DNA of 50,937 nucleotides, taken from NCBI GenBank assembly GCA_003235475.1, contig QJWC01000016.1:1-50937 (forward strand), read 5' to 3'. Origin of the DNA: Acidimicrobiia bacterium. GTDB taxonomy: Bacteria > Actinomycetota > Acidimicrobiia > Spongiisociales > UBA5794. Numbering within the stretch: the first letter of the stretch is position 1; each line of letters begins with the position of its first letter. The position numbers were made by a program, and so were the translations under genes. This document shows positions 15,619-23,093 of this stretch, piece after piece. The notes under the pieces were generated by a model. It saw only the letters and a list, made by a program, of their open reading frames with translations, had not been told where the DNA came from and made no database searches.

Positions 15619-16107
15619 ATGCGCAGATTCAGCATACTGGCGGCAACCGTCGCCCTCCTGGCCGTTTCGGTCACGCCGGCTGTGGCGAGCCAAGGCGATG
15701 TCGCGACACTCGAGGTCAGGCTCGTCGATACACAGGTTCTCGGCATCGAGCGCATGTGGGAGAGCGACCACATCCTGCATGCGCGGAATGCCGTGTTGAC
15801 AGAGTCGATGGTCGATATCGACAGCGGAGCCTTCGTGGGCACGCTGTCTCGTTCAGTGAACTTCAATTGGGATCAGGCGGCACTCGCCGAGGGCGAGATC
15901 GTTTCCAACGGAACGTGCAGATTCACGATGGAGTTCGAGGATCCTGCGTTCGGGACGATCCCGGGAACGTGCGGTGGGTCGCTGCTTTACGGGCACATTG
16001 TCGGAAACGGCGAAGTTGCCCATCTGCGGGGTGCGTACCAGCTCGATCCCGGTGGGGTTCCGAGCGTGGGCCCCTACTCGCTGACCCTCGAGATCACGAG
16101 CAAGTGA
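15619..16107 (+). CDS. Exported protein of unknown function
   Basis: A 162-residue protein with a classic signal peptide (MRRFSILAATVALLAVSVTPAVAS; cleavage near residue 24). The mature part is beta-rich with two cysteines in a GTCRFTMEF...GTCGGSL pattern that may form a disulfide; the strand pattern could be a small barrel. The SD GAGGAGG lies seven bases before the ATG. The gene is divergent from the AfsR/SARP-type regulator, which suggests it could be a target. No family is recognised. Confidence 0.75.
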   Translation: MRRFSILAATVALLAVSVTPAVASQGDVATLEVRLVDTQVLGIERMWESDHILHARNAVLTESMVDIDSGAFVGTLSRSVNFNWDQAALAEGEIVSNGTCRFTMEFEDPAFGTIPGTCGGSLLYGHIVGNGEVAHLRGAYQLDPGGVPSVGPYSLTLEITSK

Positions 16108-16108
16108 C

Positions 16109-16939
16109 GTGAAGCCGTATGAGTCGCGGGTGGCCCTGGTCACAGGGGCCTCCCGCGGCCTCGGCGCACACATTGCCCACCGACTGGCAGAACTGGGCTG
16201 CGCCGTGGCCGTCACAGCACGATCGGCAGACGATCTGAGGCTCGTCGCAAAGCGGATCATCGAAGACACCGGCAGGCAGACGCTCGTCGTACCGGGAGAC
16301 CTGCGTTCACGAGAGGACCGCGTCGGCATCGTCGACCAGGTCGAGAGCAGCATGGGCTCCATCGACGTCCTCGCGAACGCGGCAGGCATCGGGGCGGCGA
16401 ACGAGTTTCACTCGTTCGATGGATCCGACGTACTGGTGACGAATCTCGAGGCTCCGATTGACCTCACGAGGAGAGTCGTCCCGTGTATGAGGGAGCGGGA
16501 GTTCGGTCGCATCCTCAACATCGCGTCGATCGCTGGCGCTGTTGGTCTTCCGTACCTCGCCGACTATTGCGCGTCAAAGGCTGGTCTCATAGGCTTCTCC
16601 GTCTCGCTTCGCGAAGAGCTGCGGGGGACAGGAGTCTCCGTGACCGTTGCGTCGCCGGGATTCATGGTTGACGAGGGCATGTACGTGCCGTATCAGACAC
16701 CCGCGCCGTGGTACTTCGGCTCCAACACGTCCCGGAAGGTCGCGGAACGTGCAGTGAAGGCGCTTGTCAAGCAACGTAGCCACGCTGTTGTCAACCGGCT
16801 TCCGATGCGCCCCATGATGACGATCAACGCCGTGTCCGAACCGATGATGCGATTCGTCACGCGGTCGCTGGGCGCGACGAAGTTCATGCGAGGACTCTCG
16901 GAAATGGACGTCACGGGTACGGCGGTCAATGAGCCCTGA
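16109..16939 (+). CDS. Short-chain dehydrogenase/reductase
   Basis: A classical SDR of 276 residues: NAD(P)-binding TGASRGLG (residues 13-20), the structural NAAG motif (ANAAGIG), the catalytic Ser in NIASIAG, and Y-x3-K in YCASKAG. The Arg soon after the first glycine motif and the early basic residues suit NADP. The C-terminus (RPMMTINAVSEPMMRFVTRSLG) resembles the tail of lipid-active SDRs with a hydrophobic patch. The GTG start lies one base after the preceding stop, so the two genes may be co-transcribed. The substrate is unknown. Confidence 0.9.
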   Translation: MKPYESRVALVTGASRGLGAHIAHRLAELGCAVAVTARSADDLRLVAKRIIEDTGRQTLVVPGDLRSREDRVGIVDQVESSMGSIDVLANAAGIGAANEFHSFDGSDVLVTNLEAPIDLTRRVVPCMREREFGRILNIASIAGAVGLPYLADYCASKAGLIGFSVSLREELRGTGVSVTVASPGFMVDEGMYVPYQTPAPWYFGSNTSRKVAERAVKALVKQRSHAVVNRLPMRPMMTINAVSEPMMRFVTRSLGATKFMRGLSEMDVTGTAVNEP

Positions 16940-16944
16940 TCGGC

Positions 16945-17892
16945 TCATCGACCGCCGAGATTGGCCCGTATTGCGCCGAGGATCGCCGAGAACCCGGCGT
17001 TGAAGTCGCCTCGGACCATGAACGGGTTTCCGACCGAAGACAGGTCGGAGAGTTGACCCGTGAGCGGCCCGCCTCGGCCCTGCAGGACGCCGTTGCCGTA
17101 CTCGTTGAAACTGACGACCACGATGCCACCCTCGCCCATCCCGCCAGGGCCAGCGAACTTCCCGATCATCTCGAGCGAGTAGTGGTAGGGGTGTCGTCGA
17201 CCGGTACTGCCCACAACGACGACCGCGAGGGGAATGTCGTAGCCGTCGGTGAACGCAGCGATCTCGCCTTCAAGGGCTGCGCGGTCGGCCACCGATCCGG
17301 TGTCATCCTGGAACCACCCTCGGCATGGTTCGACGGTGACGCACTCCCACGCATCGATGTCGGCCGGGTAGATCTCGCGGTAGGCAACCTCACCGATGTC
17401 GGCTCCGTACGGCCGATCGGCTGCCGGGGCAGGCGTCGCACCGACGATCAGGTACGAGCTCGTATCGGCAGCGATCACGCTGCTGATGAACGTCGAGAGG
17501 TGCCCTTGGACAGAGCCCGTATCGCCTGAATCGATCGCGTCGGCGACACCAAGCAGCGCATCGCCTGCTTCCGTGACATGGAGTGCGTACGGTCCTCCCG
17601 CCGCGAAAGGCGTGGCGCGCTCACCCAGGTCGACGAACGCCTCACCGAACGGACGGGCGCCCTGCGGAAGGCTCTCGTTGTCTTGTGCATCCACGAAGTC
17701 CCAGAACAACGTCGCCATCTCGTAGTGGATCGCAACGAATCCATCGAGACCGAGCTCCGTCGCGGTCGGAGATGTACTCCCGACGGTTGTCGTGACGGTC
17801 GCCTCGGGTTGAGACGTCGAGGTTCCGCCGCTTCCGCAGCCAACGATCATCAAAGAGATCGCTACGTAGACCCACCTGCTCGGACGCCTCAT
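16945..17892 (-). CDS. Lipoprotein, possible TPM-like domain
   Basis: A 315-residue lipoprotein: signal peptide ending in the lipobox IVGC (Cys19), a Thr/Ser linker, a helical domain (about 45-150), then a segment (about 205-270) with LEGEIAAFTDGYDIPLAVVVVG...GMGEGGIVVVSFNEYG that resembles TPM/Psb32-type domains in strand pattern. That family match is tentative. The start is 13 bases after the anti-sigma factor gene ends, so it is the last gene of the ECF operon. It may be the surface protein whose state the sigma/anti-sigma pair monitors; this is inference. Confidence 0.75.
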   Translation of the reverse strand: MRRPSRWVYVAISLMIVGCGSGGTSTSQPEATVTTTVGSTSPTATELGLDGFVAIHYEMATLFWDFVDAQDNESLPQGARPFGEAFVDLGERATPFAAGGPYALHVTEAGDALLGVADAIDSGDTGSVQGHLSTFISSVIAADTSSYLIVGATPAPAADRPYGADIGEVAYREIYPADIDAWECVTVEPCRGWFQDDTGSVADRAALEGEIAAFTDGYDIPLAVVVVGSTGRRHPYHYSLEMIGKFAGPGGMGEGGIVVVSFNEYGNGVLQGRGGPLTGQLSDLSSVGNPFMVRGDFNAGFSAILGAIRANLGGR

Positions 17893-17905
17893 CGAGGCGA
17901 GGCTA

Positions 17906-18559
17906 TCAACCAGTTCCCGCCACGGTCATTGGCGCGATGCCGACGGTGTCGGCTTTGTCAGCGGTCGTGATCACGACTCGATCGAGGTCGTGTGTCGCGA
18001 TCGATGACGCGCCCGACACTTTGGCCCTTGACGCAGGTGTGGGTCCCCACGTCGCCATCTGATCCCATCGTCCGTCGACCGAGACGGCCCACGCCACATA
18101 CGTGTCGCTGTCGGGGAGGTTCGCCACATCGATCTCGACGGCGGTGCCCCATGTCCTCTCGACAACGAGTACGGAACCGGTCGCCGAAGACCCGGGTGTC
18201 AACGCGATCGACGTCCCCTCATCTGTGCCCCCTTGGAAGAGGGCCGGTACGACGACGGCCATCACGACGAACGCGGCTGCAACGCCCGCGACCCACTGCC
18301 AGCGACGCCGGCTTCGGCGAAGGTTGTGCCACTCGTCAGCGATCGCACCCGTGGCGAGTTCGACGACGCGTGGGGGCGCGGCAATCTCGTCTACCTGTGA
18401 CCGATTGAGCAGGCCCGGAAGCGGGGCGAACCGCGCGACATCCTGCTGGCACTTCTCACAGTCGCTGAGGTGCAGTTCGAACGCCGCTCGATCGTCCGAG
18501 TCGAGGGCACCAAGCACAAACGCTGCCGACCACTCCCGAAAGTATGCGTGGTCCTTCAC
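17906..18559 (-). CDS. RskA-like anti-sigma factor
   Basis: A 217-residue single-pass membrane anti-sigma factor. The N-terminal zinc-binding anti-sigma domain has H30-x3-C34-x2-C37 (HLSDCEKC), which holds the sigma factor; one membrane segment lies near 88-107; the outer part (about 115-217) is the RskA-type beta domain (VERTWGTAVEIDVANLPDSDTYVAWAVSVDGRW). Its GTG start overlaps the sigma-factor stop by four bases (GTGA), the typical coupled arrangement. Release of sigma normally needs regulated proteolysis of this protein. Confidence 0.93.
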   Translation of the reverse strand: MKDHAYFREWSAAFVLGALDSDDRAAFELHLSDCEKCQQDVARFAPLPGLLNRSQVDEIAAPPRVVELATGAIADEWHNLRRSRRRWQWVAGVAAAFVVMAVVVPALFQGGTDEGTSIALTPGSSATGSVLVVERTWGTAVEIDVANLPDSDTYVAWAVSVDGRWDQMATWGPTPASRAKVSGASSIATHDLDRVVITTADKADTVGIAPMTVAGTG

Positions 18560-19086
18560 TGCAGGATTCCCCTCTCTTCCAGTCCTGCCCTCAAGGCCCG
18601 CATCGCGTAGTACAGCCTCGACTTGACCGTTCCTGCAGGTATGCCCAACTCGTGCGATATCTGGGAGATGGTCCGCCCGGCGAAGTGTGCGTGGAGAAGG
18701 ACTTCCCGATGTCTCGAAGAGAGCTCCAGCAGGGCCTCACGAACCAGCGACGCCTCGACGACCGATTCGATCTCGGTATCGACCTCAGGCTCCGGTATGT
18801 CGGTATCGACGACCCGAAGGTGTCGTGCCCTTGATCGGTGGACGTCTGCGGTCGCGTTGCGGAGAATCGCGAAGAGCCACGACTTCTCGGTCCCCTTGGA
18901 TGGATCGAACTGGTCATGACTCCGCCACGCCTTCACCAGCGACTCGGCCACCGCCTCTTCCGCATCACTGCGGTTCCCGAGCCGGCGGACCGCCCATCCG
19001 AAGAGGGCGGCCCCGTGGGCATCGTTGATTCGCCGAACGAATTGCTCAGCCGAGTCGATGCCATCCGGATCGGTCTGTGGTGCCAT
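18556..19086 (-). CDS. ECF-family RNA polymerase sigma factor
   Basis: A 176-residue extracytoplasmic-function sigma factor. Region 2 (LFGWAVRRLGNRSDAEEAVAESLVKAW through KSWLFAILRNATADVHR) binds core polymerase and the -10 element; region 4 (LSSRHREVLLHAHFAGRTISQISHELGIPAGTVKSRLYYAMRAL) reads the -35 element. The ATG at 19086 is 22 bases after the lipoprotein gene, and the end overlaps the anti-sigma start. The RskA-type partner suggests an ECF19/SigK-like group, though the group was not tested. Confidence 0.93.
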   Translation of the reverse strand: MAPQTDPDGIDSAEQFVRRINDAHGAALFGWAVRRLGNRSDAEEAVAESLVKAWRSHDQFDPSKGTEKSWLFAILRNATADVHRSRARHLRVVDTDIPEPEVDTEIESVVEASLVREALLELSSRHREVLLHAHFAGRTISQISHELGIPAGTVKSRLYYAMRALRAGLEERGILQ

Positions 19087-19108
19087 GTGTTGCTGAGTCT
19101 GACAGGTC

Positions 19109-19612
19109 CTACTGAATGGCGTCGCCGGTTGGGGACACGACGTACCAGACGTCGTTGAGACCTTGGCCATTGGTGTCGCCGGGGGCGGCGTCTCCGCCGA
19201 AGTAGTACAGCGGCCAGCCGTTGTAGGTGGCCTGGACGGACCCGTCTGTGCGGGTCGTTGTGCCGAGCAAGGATGCGTCTGCCCCGTCGCCCGCGTTGAC
19301 TTCGTCGACGAGCGGCGGCCAGTTGGCTTCGCACTGGTCGTAGCACACCGAATCACCCTGGGCATCCGGCGTGAACAGATACAGGGTGTTGCCGTCACCG
19401 TCGGTGAGGATCGCCCCGAGGGCGCTGTCGGTGACGACCACCTGAACTCCCGTCGCAGCAGGGGCCGTGGTCGTGGTTGCTTGAGTGGTTGTCGGTGCAG
19501 CTGTCGTCGTGGTGGTCTCAGCTGTGGTGGTGGTCGTGTCGTTTGAATCGGATCCGCTGCATGCGGCTACCACGAGAACCATCGCAACGAGCAATCCCGT
19601 CATCTTCTTCAT
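19109..19612 (-). CDS. Lipoprotein with Yx(FWY)xxD repeats (secreted repeat family, PF03640)
   Basis: A 167-residue lipoprotein: lipobox VVAAC, a Thr-rich linker, then the repeat motifs GNTLYLFTPD and GWPLYYFGGD typical of the Yx(FWY)xxD family (COG4315), with a conserved Cys pair (SVCYDQCEANWPPL). The function is unknown; the exported location and Cys pair suggest redox or metal contact. ATG at 19612 is chosen because AAGGAG precedes it and it starts a proper signal peptide. It is the first gene of an operon with the ECF sigma factor, its anti-sigma factor and a second lipoprotein. Confidence 0.9.
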   Translation of the reverse strand: MKKMTGLLVAMVLVVAACSGSDSNDTTTTTAETTTTTAAPTTTQATTTTAPAATGVQVVVTDSALGAILTDGDGNTLYLFTPDAQGDSVCYDQCEANWPPLVDEVNAGDGADASLLGTTTRTDGSVQATYNGWPLYYFGGDAAPGDTNGQGLNDVWYVVSPTGDAIQ

Positions 19613-19647
19613 CGCGCGCGCTCCTTCTGGTCGGGGTGTCACCGGGG

Positions 19648-19676
19648 AATACGCTCGAGAGCCCACAAAAGGTTCA
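19648..19676 (-). promoter_or_regulatory. Candidate ECF-type (autoregulated) promoter
   Basis: Read on the minus strand, TGAACC (plus positions 19671-19676) and CGTATT (19648-19653) are 17 bases apart. This matches the general ECF pattern of a GAAC-type -35 and a CGT-type -10. The -10 ends 35 bases before the lipoprotein ATG, leaving a short leader. Self-activation of such operons is common; here it is inferred from the motif. Confidence 0.55.
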
Positions 19677-19741
19677 ATCCGGGGAACCGCGGCGGCGCGA
19701 CGTTCCGAGATCGCAGCAGTTCGACATCGGGGTTGTTCGAG

Positions 19742-20527
19742 CTATGAGTCGGGCTTCGCTCGGCGGCGCGACCAGGGTGTACGGGGCCGTTGCAGCATCT
19801 CTCCGTCCACAGTCATGTCGAGTCGCTCGTTGTAGAAGGCGATGAGGTTCTTGATCTTCGGGTTCTCCGGGATCGGCTCGGGGTACGACCACGCGACGTT
19901 CCGGCCCTCCCTTCCTGCACCAGCCACAGACCAGAATCTCGCAGTCCCCTTGTAGGGGCACCGTGTCTCGAGGCTCGACGGCTCGAGCAAGTCGAAGTTC
20001 ACGTCCACCGGCGGCAAGTAGAACCGTGTGGGGAGCGTGGTCTCGAAGAGGAGATAGGGGTGTTCCGACTTCGCGAGGAGCTGACCCTCGAACCGGATCT
20101 CCACCTGACGGGAGGACTGGAGCACGTCGACGCGGTGCTGCGGATCCCTGGCGTGCTCGAAAACCTCTTCCTCTTCTTCGTACCACGCGTCCATCCGGTC
20201 CCAGTCGAACGTCAGGTGGCCGGCCAGACCCTCGACGCCCGACCCCGGTGGGTCTTCGAAGGCCCAGGCGGCGTGTTCAACGCGCCGTCCTGCGACGTTC
20301 GCGTTGTACCACTGACGTCCGTCGAGAACCTCGGCCACTTCGAGGATGTCGACCGCGATGTCTTCGATCGGAAAGAAGTAGGTAGGGAGTTCCGGCTTGT
20401 GGGACCCCGGTCGTATCGGTGGTCCGTATGCGACGTAGAGCACGGGCCGCTTGGAGTCGGCAACCACTCGACCTGCCAGCACCGTCCTGACCCAGCGAGG
20501 CGACATCTCGATGCGGACTGTGGGCAT
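19742..20527 (-). CDS. Two-domain DUF427 protein
   Basis: About 260 residues with two DUF427 modules: the first has VRIEMSPRWVRTVLAGRVVADSKRPVLYVAYG, YFFPIEDI and a middle stretch with AAWAFEDPP; the second repeats the pattern with VEIRFEGQLLAKSEHPYLLFE, RFYLPPVDV, then CPYKGTARFWSV and VAWSYPEPIPENPKIKNLIAFYNERLDM. DUF427 proteins are widespread in actinobacteria and fungi; their function is unknown. The ATG at 20527 begins at the conserved part; a GTG at 20587 would add 20 residues. Confidence 0.9.
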   Translation of the reverse strand: MPTVRIEMSPRWVRTVLAGRVVADSKRPVLYVAYGPPIRPGSHKPELPTYFFPIEDIAVDILEVAEVLDGRQWYNANVAGRRVEHAAWAFEDPPGSGVEGLAGHLTFDWDRMDAWYEEEEEVFEHARDPQHRVDVLQSSRQVEIRFEGQLLAKSEHPYLLFETTLPTRFYLPPVDVNFDLLEPSSLETRCPYKGTARFWSVAGAGREGRNVAWSYPEPIPENPKIKNLIAFYNERLDMTVDGEMLQRPRTPWSRRRAKPDS

Positions 20528-20661
20528 CGTCACTTCGAGGTCGTTGGTCCACCTCGCATCGTCGCCTGTCACGCCTCCGGAAGTCACCGAAGGGAAGCTA
20601 CACGACCGCCTGTCCGGGGATCACGCGATTCCGGCAGCCCAGGTCCCGTTGGGACCCATGG

Positions 20662-22020
20662 TCAGACTTCGATCGCGAAGAGGTTGAGCGGCTCTTCGAC
20701 GCCTTTGAGGATGTGGCTGCCGAGCGGCGTAGTGACGATGCCCGGTTTGTTCCTGACGTTGTCGTACACCGACTCCGAGACGCCGATCGTGCCCGGTTCG
20801 AGCGCGTTCTGGATGCGGGAAGCGATGTTCACACCGTCGCCGTGGACGTCACCGCCTTCTCGAATGACCTCACCGAGGTGGATGCCCACCCGCACCTGAT
20901 ACCGACCGTCCTCGGCGACCGATCGTTGAATCTCCTGGGCACTCTCGACTGCGTCGGAAACCGACGGAAAGCTCGCGAGGACGCCGTCACCGAGCAACTT
21001 GAGAAGTCGCCCGCCATGGGCTGCGAGCGACGTGCGATGGATCTGCTCATTCGCATGGACCACCGCCATTGTCGCCGCCTCGTCCGCGCCCATCATCGAG
21101 GTGAACCCGACGATGTCCGAGAAGAAGATCGCCGCAAGGCCGCGGTCACGCTCGGCCACCACGGGTGTGCGGATCGCCTCGTCGAGATAATGGCGCTTGC
21201 CTTCGAGCGCCCGCTGGTACTCGTCCTTCGACAGAATCATCTCGTCGAGCTCGAAGTCGGTTCGGAGGAAGTTCTCGATCCACGCCGACAGCAGGTTCGG
21301 GTCGACAGCAACCGCGTCCCTGATGAAGTGCACGTCGATGTTGATGCATACGGCACCGACCAGTCCGTAGTCGGGCCTGTGGATCGCGATCGTCGTGCAC
21401 TTGAAGGTCCTCGAGCCGATGTTGAGCTCGTAGTTGACCTTGTCCTCGCCCTTCTGCCGTCTCGTCTTCAGGTCGAGCACGAGGTTTGTCGCACCCGAGC
21501 CGACCGACCGCCCGGTGACTTCGCCGTTCTCGATCGCAACCAGGGACCGCGACGGGTTCACCAGATTGTGGAGAAGGATCTCAATCCCGGTGTTCGGGAA
21601 CGAACGACCAATGTCGTGGACGAGCCGCCGGTAGTTCTCGAGGAACCGGTCGTTGTCCTGGATGATCCGGTCGCCCTGATAGGCGGCGTAGAGCTCCTTG
21701 TAGCGGGCGAGGGGACCGCTGTGGAAGGTCTCCCGCACGAGGTTCTGTTCGCCGATGACGACGAGCTCGCCAGCCGCGCGGGGGTTGCGATTCGCGAGGA
21801 AGTACTCGACGGCTTCCATGAAGGCATCGGCGTTGAAGAACACGTGTCCTGCGTCGTTCACACCGAAGGGGTAGAAGTCGTATTCCTCGAGCCGCGTGAA
21901 ACGATCCGTGTCCACCGCGTCGCCGCTGTCGCGCGCGCCATGCCGGCGACCGACGATGTACGCGATGGCTGCTGACGCCACTACGGCGACCACGATTGCG
22001 ACGATCGCGACCGGACCCAC
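20662..22020 (-). CDS. Class III nucleotide cyclase with YheO-like PAS sensor and membrane anchor
   Basis: A 452-residue protein: membrane anchor (2-22), a YheO-like PAS domain (about 65-245; conserved VAIENGEVTGRSVGSGATN and VGAVCINIDVHFI), then a class III cyclase domain (about 285-452). The catalytic set is complete: metal Asp in FFSDIVGFT, purine-binding Lys and second metal Asp in LLKLLGDG, and D, N and R in GDGVNIASR, so it should make cAMP. PAS of this type usually sits in DNA-binding proteins; joining it to a cyclase is unusual. The GTG at 22020 has GGAGGG upstream; longer readings extend past the anchor without sense. Confidence 0.92.
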   Translation of the reverse strand: MGPVAIVAIVVAVVASAAIAYIVGRRHGARDSGDAVDTDRFTRLEEYDFYPFGVNDAGHVFFNADAFMEAVEYFLANRNPRAAGELVVIGEQNLVRETFHSGPLARYKELYAAYQGDRIIQDNDRFLENYRRLVHDIGRSFPNTGIEILLHNLVNPSRSLVAIENGEVTGRSVGSGATNLVLDLKTRRQKGEDKVNYELNIGSRTFKCTTIAIHRPDYGLVGAVCINIDVHFIRDAVAVDPNLLSAWIENFLRTDFELDEMILSKDEYQRALEGKRHYLDEAIRTPVVAERDRGLAAIFFSDIVGFTSMMGADEAATMAVVHANEQIHRTSLAAHGGRLLKLLGDGVLASFPSVSDAVESAQEIQRSVAEDGRYQVRVGIHLGEVIREGGDVHGDGVNIASRIQNALEPGTIGVSESVYDNVRNKPGIVTTPLGSHILKGVEEPLNLFAIEV

Positions 22021-22102
22021 GCCACCCTCCTTCACAAGGCTTCGCCCAAATGTACCACCGACCGCTTTTGGCAGATCGGGCGGCCCGCTACTGTGGCGAG
22101 CC

Positions 22103-22519
22103 ATGTCGCTGGTCACGATCACCTCAGGTGACTTCACCTTCACGGGGCGCCTCGAGGAGGAGCACGCTCCTCTGACGACCACCTGGTTCAAGGCGCAACT
22201 TCCTTTCCACAGCAGCGTGGTCCACGCGAGATGGAGCGGTGAGGCGGTATGGATCCCGCTCGGCGACCTCGAGTCGGGGCTCCCGTTCGAGAACCACACG
22301 GTGTACCCGTCACGCGGGGACCTGCTGTTCTACCCGGGCGGTATCAGCGAGACGGAGTTGCTGTTCCCCTACGGGAGTGCCACATTCGCGAGCAAGGCTG
22401 GAGCTCTCGCGGGGAACCACTTCATCACGCTGACCTCGGGGCAGGAAAGGCTCCTCGAGTTCGGGAACCACGTGCTCTACCGCGGCGAGCAACCGATCAC
22501 GTTCGAGCTCGACGGCTGA
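22103..22519 (+). CDS. DUF3830 protein (cyclophilin-like fold)
   Basis: A 138-residue protein matching the DUF3830 pattern throughout: ITSGDFTFTGRLEEEHAPLTTTWF, HARWSGEAVWIPLGDLESGLPFENHTVYPSRGDLLFYPGGISETELLFPYG and ASKAGALAGNHFITL, each given here in spaced pieces of one continuous family signature. The fold is cyclophilin-like; no activity is established. The ATG at 22103 starts at the first conserved strand. It is divergent from the YheO-PAS cyclase with an 82-base gap. Confidence 0.9.
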   Translation: MSLVTITSGDFTFTGRLEEEHAPLTTTWFKAQLPFHSSVVHARWSGEAVWIPLGDLESGLPFENHTVYPSRGDLLFYPGGISETELLFPYGSATFASKAGALAGNHFITLTSGQERLLEFGNHVLYRGEQPITFELDG

Positions 22520-22571
22520 CGATCCTGCTGGAATCTCGTACCCGGACCGTCGCGGGCTTCAGCCGAGAGGA

Positions 22572-22925
22572 GTGAGTGCAGTGGGTTGGGGAGACCTCAT
22601 GTTCCGGTTCGAAGGGCGCATCGGCCGCGCACGCTTCTGGACGGGATACGTCTACGTGATTGTGATCCTCATCGTTGTGACGGCGTATGGGCTGGCGAAT
22701 CGCTCAGCACAGGGATACGCCGTGTTCGCCGTTGGCTACGTCGTGACGTTCTGGTCATCGCTCGCGCTGTACGTCAAGCGCTTCCACGATCGTGACAAGT
22801 CGGGCTGGTGGGCGGTGATCGGCCTCGTTCCGGTGATCGGCCCCATCTGGATGACGATCGAACACGGGTTCCTCCCGGGCACCCGGGGCCCGAACCAGTA
22901 CGGTGCGGATCCGCTCGCGTCCTAG
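22572..22925 (+). CDS. DUF805 membrane protein
   Basis: A 117-residue protein with three membrane segments and the DUF805 signature: FRFEGRIGRARFW near the start and VKRFHDRDKSGWWAVIGLVPVIGPIW in the middle, ending with GTRGPNQYGADPL. The function is unknown; family members affect phage susceptibility and envelope traits in some bacteria. GTG at 22572 or 22581 may be the start; GAGAGGA suits the second better. It lies 52 bases after the DUF3830 gene, and the two may be co-transcribed. Confidence 0.9.
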   Translation: MSAVGWGDLMFRFEGRIGRARFWTGYVYVIVILIVVTAYGLANRSAQGYAVFAVGYVVTFWSSLALYVKRFHDRDKSGWWAVIGLVPVIGPIWMTIEHGFLPGTRGPNQYGADPLAS

Positions 22926-23093
22926 AGCTACCACGTGCGGATGTTCCGACCGGGAATGAAGCTGTTCGATGGCACGGCAGATCTTCGGGCCGGGACCCGG
23001 CGGACCCTCGATGGCGTTGGAGTGCGTGACCTGAAGTGGCGTACCTCGCTGTATCTTCTTCGTCCTGTCGCGACATTTCGAGGAGGGATTGGA

